Source of the DNA: Polaribacter sp. Hel1_85
GTDB taxonomy: Bacteria; Bacteroidota; Bacteroidia; Flavobacteriales; Flavobacteriaceae
DNA: 64,000 nt
Reading direction: 5' to 3'
Assembly (NCBI RefSeq): GCF_000766795.1
Contig: NZ_JPDS01000001.1
Span: 1,121,001 to 1,185,000, forward strand
Shown: in pieces, positions 10,401-16,785 of the stretch
How positions within the stretch are numbered: position 1 is the first letter of the stretch
Layout: each line of letters opens with the position of its first letter
Translations under genes and position numbers: made by a program
The notes under the pieces: generated by a model
What the model was told of the DNA's origin: nothing
The model's database searches: none
What the model saw: the letters and a program-made list of their open reading frames with translations, nothing else

Positions 10401-12463
10401 GGCATATTTTCTACAGAAAAACTAGTTTCTTCATTAAAACCTAAAAGAGATTTATATGTAAAATTATAAGTCGCTGATTCTTGATTACAGACGGTTTGTG
10501 AGTTTTCATTAAAACTCATTATAAATACTGAACTTTCAATATTTATATTTGCTGCATTTACTGCATAAAAAATATTGTTAGACGCTTTAACCATCAAACG
10601 TCCTTGTGAAGTATTTGTAGTAATCTCTGGTACTATAATATTTTCAGAACCATCATTTGATATGTTAGTAGCAAGTGTATAAGGATATGTATAACCTCCA
10701 TCTACAGACAAAAAAACATCTACATTATTTGCGTTAACAGGAGAGTTTATTGTGTTAGCAACATCCCAAGTTATTGTTTTACTATCACCAACATTCCAAG
10801 TTTCTTCATTATTTTGTGAAGTAACTATAAAAGGTCCAAAACTATCATCTACTGTAACAGTCATTTCATCAGAATTTGTTTTTGCACCAATAAGAGCATT
10901 ATCTCTAACTGTTAAAACAAAATCTAGTGTTCTGCTCACAGATGGTGTTACTTCCCAGGTGGGAGTTAAATTCCCTGAAAGAACATCACTTAATTGAGGC
11001 ATGTACCTAATAGGTTCAAGAATAGGAGGTCTAGATCTATATAATGGCCCATAAACCCAAGAAGAATTAGGGAAATTTGATGAATTAGGATTTTCAGGAT
11101 CATTCTCTTCCCAACAATAAGTTAATATATTATCAGTATCAATATCAGAGCCTCTTCCTTCTAAAATATATGCTGTAGATTTTGGAATAGTAAAATTATT
11201 CCCTGCACTCACTTGTGGATCTGTGTTTCCTGTTGCTATTAATTCTGCACATGAACTATCATTTCTAGTCCATTGAAGTACATCTCTAATGTCTACATAA
11301 TTAAAATAATCATCAGGAGTTTCTTGTACATTTGGAGAGCAAATTCCTGCATACCCCATAATTGAACTTCCACTTCCAGGTTCTACTTCTTGTAAACCTG
11401 CAGAGCTTCTACAATTAGAACTACTTTGAACATGATATCCTCCAAATTGATGACCAAACTCATGACTAGCTATCAAATTAAAATGGTCAGAATCTGGAGC
11501 ACTATGTACTGTAAAACCACTTCCTTTATAATCTGTTGTACATACACATGCTATACAACCCGCATTTCCGTAAACACCATTTTCAAAACCAAACATGTGT
11601 CCAACATCATAATTTTCATTACCAATTTCAACATCTAAAGTATTTTGTAATTCTTGATTAAAGTTTCCTGTAAATGGATCTGTTGTTGGATTTAAGTAAA
11701 TTGTAGCATCATTATTTGCAACAAGCTCCATTGTAACTGCAAAATCTCTTTCAAAAATTCCATTAATTCTTGTTAAGGAAGTATTAATTGCAGCTAATAC
11801 TTTTGTTTTTCTTTCTGTATCATTGGTTTCTGAACCATCTAAAAAGAAATTAGAAAATTCTGCAGTTGTAGCTACTGCTAATCTATATTTTCTTAAAGCA
11901 CCATCATTTGTTCTTTTAGAGTAATTACTTGATTTTTTTTTTATTTCATCAATAGTTTTACATTCAAATTCAGATTCTGTTTCTATATCACTTCTCAAAA
12001 AAGAAATATAACTATTCGTTTTAATATTAGATGGTTTAATTATAATTGTTGAATTTTTATTACTAGAAATAGCAGCATTAAAACCTTGTGAAGGTGAATA
12101 ACTAAACCTAACAGTAGAGTTTCCTTTTAAACTTCGTCCAACATAAGATTTAATATTTGGGTATTTGGCAGATAATTCTTTACTTAAAACTGAAGCTTCA
12201 AAAATTTTAAATTTTACAAAATTTCCATCACCATTTGGTAAAGAAATAATGCTATTAGATTGTTTTTGATTTTCTCTATTCTGTATATTAGAAAGGAGAT
12301 TTAAAAATGTAGTTTTATTAAATTTAAATTGTCTGAATTTTGTTACATTTTCAGAAATATTACCTTTATAGTTGCTAAAATTTTCTTTTTCTAAAATATC
12401 TTGAGAAAAAGAAATTATAGTGCATAACAATAATACTAAAAGTAGGGTGTGTTTTTTTTTCAT
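4436..12463 (-). CDS. Giant T9SS-secreted M12B-like metalloprotease with CUB, FN3 and MAM domains
   Basis: The 2675-residue protein is exported by Sec (MKKKHTLLLVLLLCTIISFSQ) and then by the type IX system. In order it has: a propeptide-like region (about 25-190); a reprolysin-type peptidase (about 195-410) with zinc motif HEFGHQFGGYH at 334-344 and a downstream SSIMGYAG Met-turn; a beta-sandwich linker and FN3-like regions; a CUB domain from about residue 930; four FN3+MAM units starting near residues 1040, 1310, 1580 and 1850 (each MAM opens with CGxFxAPYFYDVE); another FN3; a second CUB from about 2213; FN3; a final MAM-like domain from about 2416; and a type A sorting domain from about 2600 (YYPNPVKNRLTIE...). 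It likely degrades or binds extracellular protein or glycan at the cell surface. Substrate unknown. It is monocistronic. Confidence 0.93.
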   Translation of the reverse strand: MKKKHTLLLVLLLCTIISFSQDILEKENFSNYKGNISENVTKFRQFKFNKTTFLNLLSNIQNRENQKQSNSIISLPNGDGNFVKFKIFEASVLSKELSAKYPNIKSYVGRSLKGNSTVRFSYSPSQGFNAAISSNKNSTIIIKPSNIKTNSYISFLRSDIETESEFECKTIDEIKKKSSNYSKRTNDGALRKYRLAVATTAEFSNFFLDGSETNDTERKTKVLAAINTSLTRINGIFERDFAVTMELVANNDATIYLNPTTDPFTGNFNQELQNTLDVEIGNENYDVGHMFGFENGVYGNAGCIACVCTTDYKGSGFTVHSAPDSDHFNLIASHEFGHQFGGYHVQSSSNCRSSAGLQEVEPGSGSSIMGYAGICSPNVQETPDDYFNYVDIRDVLQWTRNDSSCAELIATGNTDPQVSAGNNFTIPKSTAYILEGRGSDIDTDNILTYCWEENDPENPNSSNFPNSSWVYGPLYRSRPPILEPIRYMPQLSDVLSGNLTPTWEVTPSVSRTLDFVLTVRDNALIGAKTNSDEMTVTVDDSFGPFIVTSQNNEETWNVGDSKTITWDVANTINSPVNANNVDVFLSVDGGYTYPYTLATNISNDGSENIIVPEITTNTSQGRLMVKASNNIFYAVNAANINIESSVFIMSFNENSQTVCNQESATYNFTYKSLLGFNEETSFSVENMPAGVTVSFNPVSASIDGTEVEVLVSNVDNFPIGANQFIIKGTSTTIVKQVALEVNVYNATLPKPLLSFPAENQSNIEKEVVLDWNKDDNAENYFIEIATDDSFNTIVDAATIEKNSYSSLNLQYSTDYFWRVKGINSCIESVFSDIFNFTTLCLEPKRLSVNNLTTTSADIKWVEDGSASLWEVEVVVHGTTPSGSGEVVSSRNFTANNLKSSTKYDVYLKSSCNESDSSLWVGPLTFSTLADFCNGDRFYDSGGVDEDYQNNEYTTTVVSANNADIVEVTFLSFDLGYDDYLYVFDGQGVNETYIGSYSGNNLPPILRSTYGNNLYFYFLSNSSEVKSGWEAEVSCITITCPAPVNLIATNIEATSVDLNWNVNGSETVWEIEYGEAGFTQGNGIIVSTSEKPFKLEGLNPLTSYNIYLRSVCESNPGEDDSFWTTPIYIETPCGVFNAPYFYDVEQQNSQNNENCWTINPEVYSTNYFWNIFNSNFYETTTGPYKAKSGTNYFGTYSYYGTTIGDVTELISPTINIATLNDPVLDFYTFMHGVNVGSLHVDIYNNGIWVEDVFVLEGTQQESSKDFWRENIVDLNGFENTIQIRFRAIAGGNSLTEIDIDDISVIERPTCPNLTELEATNIKSNSVELSWIANGSETKWEIEYGEVGFTLGNGIIQNANANPYLLSGLTPITKYDIYVKSICGENSGEDDSNWVGPISIETPCGIFTAPYFYDVEEEHPEAVGDCWTSTPEPYNTNYFWTSFYNQNYENTTGPYQAKSGFRYFAAYPYYSSTYGDITELTSPQINIGSLSNPVLDFYTFMHGENIGSLHVDILNNGVWTEDVLVINGQQQDNSRDLWEQQLIDLNNFEEVIQIKFRAISGGNGLNEIDIDDISIIEMPTCLNPRNFEVSNITYESAELNWVSGDNETTWQIEYGQVGYTPGNGTKVIATENPYTLSGLNSETSYDIYLRAVCGDNPNEDDSNWVGPITIETPCGIFSAPYFYDVEQQYSTVIDDCWTFTPESYSTYFWASFSNNYNENTTGPYKAKSGYRYFATYPYNYSIVGDVTELISPMIDISSLNDPVLDFYTFMHGENIGSLHVDILNNGVWTEDVLVINGQQQDNSRDLWEQQLIDLNNFEEVIQIKFRAISGGNSLNEIDIDDISVIEMPTCLNPTNFEVSNITYQSAELNWTSGNDETTWQIEYGQVGYSPGTGTKVIATENPYTLSGLNSETSYDIYLRAVCGDNPNEDDSNWVGPITIETPCGIFSAPYFYDVEQQYSTVIDDCWTFTPEAYSTYFWASSYSQNYENTTGPYQAKSGYRYFATFSYNYSTLEEETELISPFIDITPLSVPALDFYSFMYGQNVGSLHVDVFNNGVWTEDVLVINGQQQTNSRDSWEEQLVNLSAFTGIIQIKFRAISGENTYDSEIDIDDISVFEMPTCPSPSNLEAQNITDNSIDLSWTVKGDETTWEIEYGEVGYTLGNGTKKIIDDSSYTVSNLDSQTNYDIYLRSICGSSPGDDDSNWVGPIQVKTTTNYCKGDHFYDSGGEHQYYSNYENEVTVISPISGDYVEVNFLDFDLESCCDRLSVYDGPDVNSPFLGSFSGNNLPGMFTSTHATGSLTFHFTSDGSSTGRGWDAEVNCISLTCPKPTNPIVSNIGANEVTIQWDKGGIESKWQIEYGSPSFNLGNGQRVNTANNPYVLNNLTSETAYQYYIRAVCGNSVDEDDSEWIGPYDFTTICSIVTAPFYENFTAFSTPNCWTEIGSESWNFNINASYDASSAGDHSSSGNTNYAWIDGSYPNGENQISKLRTPWIDISSLSNPGLEFSLFSVNTQNETYNTFKVIVNNDDGVSLELNTVQESTDGWKVYLVDLSNLNLTSKIQVEFEIQENSPGDAYLNDILLDDVKVNELSALNIESNNLYNLKYYPNPVKNRLTIETADQITLIEIFNTLGQKVFRIEPKENKSKIDVNFSSFSIGTYMVKAFSKDKVQTFSIVKERN
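6115..9345 (-). repeat. Four tandem FN3+MAM coding units, period about 807-810 bp
   Basis: Anchor sequences recur at a fixed step: 'acaaggtgtt' is at 6641, 7448 and 8258, with a variant at 9068, giving steps of 807, 810 and 810. A run of roughly 210 bp (about 6560-6772 against 7367-7579) looks identical between the two C-terminal units, and another run around 6980-7140 is near-identical to 7787-7947. The N-terminal units are more diverged, which implies recent duplication or gene conversion at the C-terminal side. Confidence 0.92.
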
Positions 12464-12480
12464 AGCTTTTTTTCTTAAAA

Positions 12481-12488
12481 CGAATTTA
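12481..12488 (-). promoter_or_regulatory. Probable -7 box TAAATTCG for the giant protease gene
   Basis: The plus-strand sequence CGAATTTA reads TAAATTCG on the minus strand, one mismatch from TAnnTTTG, and is 18 bases upstream of the ATG. It implies a very short leader. No TTG element was seen. Confidence 0.4.
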
Positions 12489-12520
12489 AGAATTTAATAT
12501 GAAAAAAAAGATTAAAAAAA

Positions 12521-13843
12521 TTAGAAATCTTGGTTCAAATCCCAGGCTTCTAAAATTTCTTTTAATGTTTTAATGAACATTCCTCCTAAAGCACCATTTA
12601 CAACTCTATGATCATAAGAATGAGAAACAAACATTTTCTGTCTAATTCCTATAAAATCTCCTTCTGATGTTTCTATAACTGCAGGAACCTTTCTAATTGC
12701 TCCTAATGCTAAAATGGCAACTTGTGGTTGATTTATAATTGGTGTACCCATTACTGAACCAAAACTACCAACATTAGTTACAGTATAAGTTCCTCCTTGA
12801 ATTTCATCTGGTTTTAAAGCATTGTTTTTAGACCTTGTCGCTAAATCATTTACAGATTTTGTCATACCAACTAAATTTAATTGATCTGCATTTTTTATTA
12901 CAGGTACAATTAAATTACCATCAGGTAATGCAGCAGCCATTCCTAAATTAATATTTTTCTTTTTAATGATATTATCACCATCAATAGCAATATTGATTAA
13001 AGGATATTTTTTAATGGTAGTTGCAACTGCCTGCATAAAAATTGGTGTAAAAGTCAACTTCTCTCCTTCTCTCTTCAAAAAAGCATCTTTAACTTTATCT
13101 CTCCATTTTACAATATTTGTAACATCAATTTCTATAAACGATTGTACGTGAGCAGAAGTTTGAACAGAAGAAACCATGTGCTTAGCAACCAGTTTACCCA
13201 TTCTACTCATTTCTATAATCTCATCCTCACCATTTACAGAAACAGGTGCAGCTTTAGCTACAACTTTTTCAACTTGTTTAGGCACTTCAGTTTTAACAGG
13301 AATCTCAACTGATTTTGGTTGAGAAGATTCCCCTCTATTTTCAAGATAAGATAAAATATCTTCTTTAGTTACTCTATTATCTTTACCAGAACCAGCAATT
13401 GTTTCTAACTCATACATAGAAACTCCCTCTGTTTGAGCAATATTTCTAACTAAAGGTGAATAAAATCTAACTGAATCAGAAGTTTTTGCTATTGGATTTG
13501 AAACAACCTCAACAGCTTTTTCTATTGTTTTTTCAATTTCTGAAACTTGAGTTTTATCAACAGAACTAGTAATAGCCACTTTTTCCGTTTCAGAGCCTTC
13601 TCCTTCAATTTCTATAACAGCAATAGTTTCTCCTACAGCAACAACATCATCTTTTTGAAATAAAACTTCAATCAAGGTTCCTTCAACTTCTGATGGTACT
13701 TCAGAATCTACTTTATCTGTAGCTATTTCTACAACAGCTTCATCTAATTCAATGGTGTCTCCAACTTCTTTTAACCAAGAAGTTATCGTTGCTTCTGCAA
13801 CACTTTCTCCCATTTTTGGTAACTTTAATTCAAATCTTGCCAT
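12521..13843 (-). CDS. Dihydrolipoamide acyltransferase (E2) of a 2-oxo acid dehydrogenase complex
   Basis: E2 core of a pyruvate/2-oxoglutarate/branched-chain dehydrogenase complex; it transfers an acyl group from lipoamide to CoA in the cytosol. The 440 residues contain one lipoyl domain (1-78, lipoyl lysine K44 in ATDKVDSEV), an E1/E3-binding domain (about 125-170, VRFYSPLVRNIAQTEGV), a flexible Lys/Glu/Pro/Val linker, and the catalytic acyltransferase domain (about 205-440). The active-site motif reads SYDHRVVNGALGG: His412 is present, but the usual Asp of HxxxDG is Asn416. The single lipoyl domain and the 'RMGKLVAKHMVSSVQTSAHV' segment suggest the branched-chain or a broad-range complex. 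No E1 or E3 gene is adjacent, so the substrate cannot be fixed. A good promoter lies directly upstream. Confidence 0.92.
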   Translation of the reverse strand: MARFELKLPKMGESVAEATITSWLKEVGDTIELDEAVVEIATDKVDSEVPSEVEGTLIEVLFQKDDVVAVGETIAVIEIEGEGSETEKVAITSSVDKTQVSEIEKTIEKAVEVVSNPIAKTSDSVRFYSPLVRNIAQTEGVSMYELETIAGSGKDNRVTKEDILSYLENRGESSQPKSVEIPVKTEVPKQVEKVVAKAAPVSVNGEDEIIEMSRMGKLVAKHMVSSVQTSAHVQSFIEIDVTNIVKWRDKVKDAFLKREGEKLTFTPIFMQAVATTIKKYPLINIAIDGDNIIKKKNINLGMAAALPDGNLIVPVIKNADQLNLVGMTKSVNDLATRSKNNALKPDEIQGGTYTVTNVGSFGSVMGTPIINQPQVAILALGAIRKVPAVIETSEGDFIGIRQKMFVSHSYDHRVVNGALGGMFIKTLKEILEAWDLNQDF

Positions 13844-13865
13844 TTATATCTGATTTTACAGAATG

Positions 13866-13898
13866 CAAAAATACAAAAATTGGTTGATTCTTCATCAA
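13866..13898 (-). promoter_or_regulatory. Promoter of the E2 gene (-7 TATTTTTG, -33 TTG)
   Basis: On the minus strand TATTTTTG (plus 13866-13873) fits TAnnTTTG, with TTG (plus 13896-13898) 22 bases further upstream. The start codon is 22 bases downstream of the -7 box. Confidence 0.6.
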
Positions 13899-14386
13899 AT
13901 TTAGGTGTGAAAATTCACAATAATAAATATTTGTAATTATATTATTCGTATTTTTTAATTAAAATATCACTAAAAAACAATGATTAATTCAATGTATTAT
14001 ACAAAACAATGTAAATAATTTAATTTTAAATAATTAAAAATCTTAATTTACATTTAGTAATAAAACAATTTCGTTTTTACCACTTCAACTTTAATCATTT
14101 AATTTTTAAAAACAAATTATCACTTGAAATTTTGAGTAATACTTTATTTACTAAAATCAGCTTTTAAAAAAAATATCATAATAGTCTAAGGTAATATTTA
14201 AAAAATTTACTGCCACAAATAACTTATAGAATCTATACTTAGAAATTAATTATCTAATCTTGAAAACAGGTTGTAAAGATTCTCATAAAAATATTACAAG
14301 AATCATTTCACCAATCTTAAAATAACATATTAATAAAAAAAATATCTTATTTAAGATTAAAATTATTAAATCATTAAAAAAATTAC

Positions 14387-14400
14387 ATGATTAATATCAT
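14387..14400. promoter_or_regulatory. FNR/CRP-family-like operator, ATGAT-N4-ATCAT
   Basis: The inverted repeat ATGAT TAAT ATCAT resembles the FNR/DNR box TTGAT-N4-ATCAA. Its centre (14393.5) is 33 bases upstream of the centre of the -7 box, equal to about -41 relative to the expected start of transcription: the class II activator position. An identical arrangement recurs at 16640-16653. Confidence 0.6.
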
Positions 14401-14422
14401 ATTATTAAATTTTAATCTACTA

Positions 14423-14430
14423 TAAATTTG
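14423..14430 (+). promoter_or_regulatory. -7 box TAAATTTG of the YceI/porin operon
   Basis: A perfect TAnnTTTG match 20 bases before the ATG at 14451. No TTG occurs at the -33 position, which fits a promoter that needs an activator. Confidence 0.65.
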
Positions 14431-14450
14431 CTATATAAAACAAATAGGTC

Positions 14451-15023
14451 ATGAGAAAAGTTACCAGTTTATTAATAATATTATTAACTACAACAAGTTC
14501 ATTGCTGTGTCAACAAACTGCTACTAATTTAATTCTAGACATCAAACTACCAAGTAGCGTTTCTGTAAAAGGAACCTCTACACTACATGATTGGGAAAGT
14601 AAAGTAGAAAAAACGAATGCAACAATCAACATAAACAACCTTGATGAAGTAGCAATTGAAACTATAGATGTAAAAATTGAAGCAACAAGTTTAAAGAGTG
14701 GTAAAAGAACCATGGATAAAATCACTTACAAAGCTTTAAAAGCAGAAGAACATCCATTAATATCATTCATTTTTAAAAAAGGAGAAATAATTTCTGAAAA
14801 TACAGACTTTATTAACATAACACTCCATGGCGATTTAACTATTGCTGGAGTTACAAAAAATGTATCTGTACTTACAAGAATAAACAAATTAGGAGATACT
14901 ATTACATTAATAGGGAAATATAAATTAAAAATGACAGACTATGGTATAAAACCACCAACAGCATTACTAGGAACAATAAAAACTGGTGATGAAATAACAA
15001 TCGAATTCAACCTAAAATTTTAA
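14451..15023 (+). CDS. YceI family lipid-binding periplasmic protein
   Basis: The 190-residue protein has a signal peptide (MRKVTSLLIILLTTTSSLLCQ) and a YceI/lipocalin-like beta-barrel domain: 'SSVSVKGTSTLHDWESKVEK' at the start, 'GKRTMDKITYKALKAEEHPL' in the middle and 'TITLIGKYKLKMTDYGIKPP' near the end are the family's recurrent segments. YceI proteins bind polyisoprenoids or amphiphiles in the periplasm; no enzymatic activity is known for most. It is the first gene of a two-gene operon with the porin, 21 bases downstream. Expression is probably controlled by an FNR/CRP-type activator through the site at 14387. The exact ligand is unknown. Confidence 0.93.
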   Translation: MRKVTSLLIILLTTTSSLLCQQTATNLILDIKLPSSVSVKGTSTLHDWESKVEKTNATININNLDEVAIETIDVKIEATSLKSGKRTMDKITYKALKAEEHPLISFIFKKGEIISENTDFINITLHGDLTIAGVTKNVSVLTRINKLGDTITLIGKYKLKMTDYGIKPPTALLGTIKTGDEITIEFNLKF

Positions 15024-15044
15024 TATAAACTAAATTTAATAATT

Positions 15045-16382
15045 ATGAAGACAACCACAAATATAATTTTAATTGCAATATTAGCTCTATGGGGAGTTAA
15101 TACAAATGCTCAAAACATTCAATATCTTAGACCAGCAGGATATGATGGATTAAACGTTTTTGAAACTAAAAAATCAAATGATATAGAATTTGAAAAACTA
15201 TCAGTTAAAATCGGTGCAGATTTTGCTATTCAATTTCAGTCAGTAGATCAATCTAATGATATGGACAATTTAACTGTTATTGGAGGAAATGTTAACTTAC
15301 CAACAGCCAACTTAAATTTTGATGTACAATTAGCAGATGGTGTAAGAATGCATTTAAGAACTTTTCTTTCTGCTAAACACCACAATGAAACTTGGGTAAA
15401 AGGTGGTTATATTCAGATGGATAAACTAGATTTCATAAAAAAAGACTTCTTAAAAAGCATTATGGATGTAACAACACTTAGAGTTGGTGTAGATCAATTA
15501 AACTATGGTGATGCTCACTTTAGAAGATCTGACAACGCAATGGCTATTTACAATCCTTTTGTTGGTAATTATTTAATGGATGCTTATACTGTAGAGCCTT
15601 TTGTTGAAATTACAATGCAGCCTAAAGACTACTTAATTGTTGCTGGTATTTCTAATGGTTTGTTAAACCCTACTGTTGAAAAAACTATTACTCCTTGGGG
15701 AGCTGATAATATTGTTGGTGAAAAAGACCTTAAAGTTACTTTCTATGGTAAATTAGGTATCGATCGAGAAATAAATGAAGCTTTAAGAGTTCGTTTAACA
15801 GGTTCTTTTATTAGCGAAAGCGGATATAACAATGGAGATCATTTATATAGTGGAGATCGTGCTGGTTCTAGATATTATAATTTATTTAATTATAACAACA
15901 GTGGAGATTTTACTTCTAGTGGAGATTTCTCTGGAAGGTTTACTCCTGGATTTAAAAATAATACTTCATACCAAATTAATCCATTTATTCAATATAAAGG
16001 TTTAGAATTCTTTGGAATTTACGAAACAAGTAAAGGAAATAAAGCTGAAGGAAATGAGAAAGGTTCTTTTACACAATTAGGAACTGAATTATTATACAGA
16101 TTTGGAGAACAAGGTCAATTTTATGTTGCTGGTAGATATAATTCTGTAAAAGGAAATGCAGACTATGCTGCTGGAGGAACTAAACCAAGCGATCAAGAAA
16201 TCAATAGAACTAATATTGGTGCAGGTTGGTTTATGACAAAAAATATTTTAATGAAAGCAGAATATGTAAAACAATCTTATAATTCTGATGCTACTGCTTG
16301 GTCTCCTAATGCTTGGACACCTGCAATTTTATCTGGTGCAGAAATGAATGGAATGGTAATTGAAGCTATTATTTCTTTCTAA
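15045..16382 (+). CDS. Outer-membrane beta-barrel porin-like protein
   Basis: The 445-residue protein has a signal peptide (MKTTTNIILIAILALWGVNTNAQ) and alternating amphipathic strands rich in Gly, Asn and aromatic residues, ending in a strand with terminal Phe (MNGMVIEAIISF), the hallmark of an outer-membrane barrel. No plug or TonB box was seen. Segments such as 'VRMHLRTFLSAKHHNETWVK' and 'LRVGVDQLNYGDAHFRRSDN' are what I associate with Bacteroidota phosphate/anion-type porins of unknown substrate. It is second in the operon with the YceI gene, which suggests a joint envelope or redox-stress role. The operon ends at the terminator at 16407. Confidence 0.85.
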   Translation: MKTTTNIILIAILALWGVNTNAQNIQYLRPAGYDGLNVFETKKSNDIEFEKLSVKIGADFAIQFQSVDQSNDMDNLTVIGGNVNLPTANLNFDVQLADGVRMHLRTFLSAKHHNETWVKGGYIQMDKLDFIKKDFLKSIMDVTTLRVGVDQLNYGDAHFRRSDNAMAIYNPFVGNYLMDAYTVEPFVEITMQPKDYLIVAGISNGLLNPTVEKTITPWGADNIVGEKDLKVTFYGKLGIDREINEALRVRLTGSFISESGYNNGDHLYSGDRAGSRYYNLFNYNNSGDFTSSGDFSGRFTPGFKNNTSYQINPFIQYKGLEFFGIYETSKGNKAEGNEKGSFTQLGTELLYRFGEQGQFYVAGRYNSVKGNADYAAGGTKPSDQEINRTNIGAGWFMTKNILMKAEYVKQSYNSDATAWSPNAWTPAILSGAEMNGMVIEAIISF

Positions 16383-16406
16383 GAAACATATATTTTAATT
16401 AATTAT

Positions 16407-16436
16407 AAAGAGCAGGAATAATATTCCTGCTCTTTT
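16407..16436 (+). terminator. Terminator of the YceI/porin operon
   Basis: AAAGAGCAGGAAT (16407-16419) pairs with ATTCCTGCTCTTT, ending in TTTT. It is nearly identical to the hairpin at 16745-16778. Confidence 0.92.
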
Positions 16437-16639
16437 ACTTTATATTATTTAAACATTTTTTTAATTTATTTTGAGACAAAATCGGTATAATACTTTCTAT
16501 TCAAAAATTAACATCTAAGTTAAAGGATATTTATTTATCGTAAAATAAGCTACCTTATACAAAAAAACAAATAATTATCAATAACGCAACAATATGAAAT
16601 AATTAAAGATTAAAATTTACATATAAATAACAAAACAAC

Positions 16640-16653
16640 ATGATTATTATCAT
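16640..16653. promoter_or_regulatory. Second FNR/CRP-like operator, ATGAT-N4-ATCAT
   Basis: ATGAT TATT ATCAT, centre 16646.5, is exactly 33 bases upstream of the centre of the next -7 box, as at 14387-14400. A further shared word AAGATTAAAATT starts 34 bases upstream of the operator in both copies (14353 and 16606). Confidence 0.6.
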
Positions 16654-16675
16654 ATTATCAAATAATAATCTAATG

Positions 16676-16683
16676 TAAATTTG
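16676..16683 (+). promoter_or_regulatory. -7 box TAAATTTG of the orphan transcription unit
   Basis: A perfect TAnnTTTG match placed as in the YceI/porin promoter. Twenty-two bases further on is an ATG directly followed by TAA, where the functional copy has its ATG start codon. Confidence 0.6.
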
Positions 16684-16689
16684 TATCAT

Positions 16690-16778
16690 AAAAACAATTA
16701 TTATATGTAAAAAAATCCCAAAACTATATTTGAATTAATTAAAAAAAGAGCAGAAATAATATTTCTGCTCTTTTTATT
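16690..16778 (+). ncRNA. Candidate short RNA or operon remnant
   Basis: A transcript from the promoter at 16676 would begin near 16690 and end at the hairpin at 16745-16778, about 90 nt. It contains no open frame (ATG TAA at 16705-16710). It is either an FNR-type-regulated small RNA or the scar of a duplicated operon whose coding body was deleted. Transcription has not been shown. Confidence 0.4.
16745..16778. terminator. Terminator shared by hemF (minus) and the orphan unit (plus)
   Basis: AAAGAGCAGAAAT pairs with ATTTCTGCTCTTT, with an A run before and a T run after, so it works in both directions. The hemF stop codon is 8 bases away. Confidence 0.9.
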
Positions 16779-16785
16779 TTTTAAA

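Larger units (their letters stand above)
13899..14450. other. Long AT-rich intergenic region upstream of the YceI/porin operon
   Basis: About 550 bases between the divergent E2 and YceI genes. No open frame, tRNA or strong terminator was seen. A weak inverted repeat GATTCT...AGAATC lies near 14278-14303. The last 100 bases hold the operator and promoter described separately. The upstream 450 bases could be a long regulatory region or decayed sequence. Confidence 0.6.
16437..16785. other. Intergenic region holding a second copy of the operon's promoter and terminator
   Basis: About 350 bases with no protein-coding frame. The first 170 bases are featureless AT-rich sequence. The remainder (16606-16778) repeats the regulatory region and the terminator of the YceI/porin operon without its genes; see the separate entries. 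Confidence 0.75.

Noticed and set aside
13961..14000. A further FNR-like site (TGATTAATTCA) upstream of YceI
   Set aside because: The half-site spacing is 5, not 6, and it has no -7 box at the right distance.
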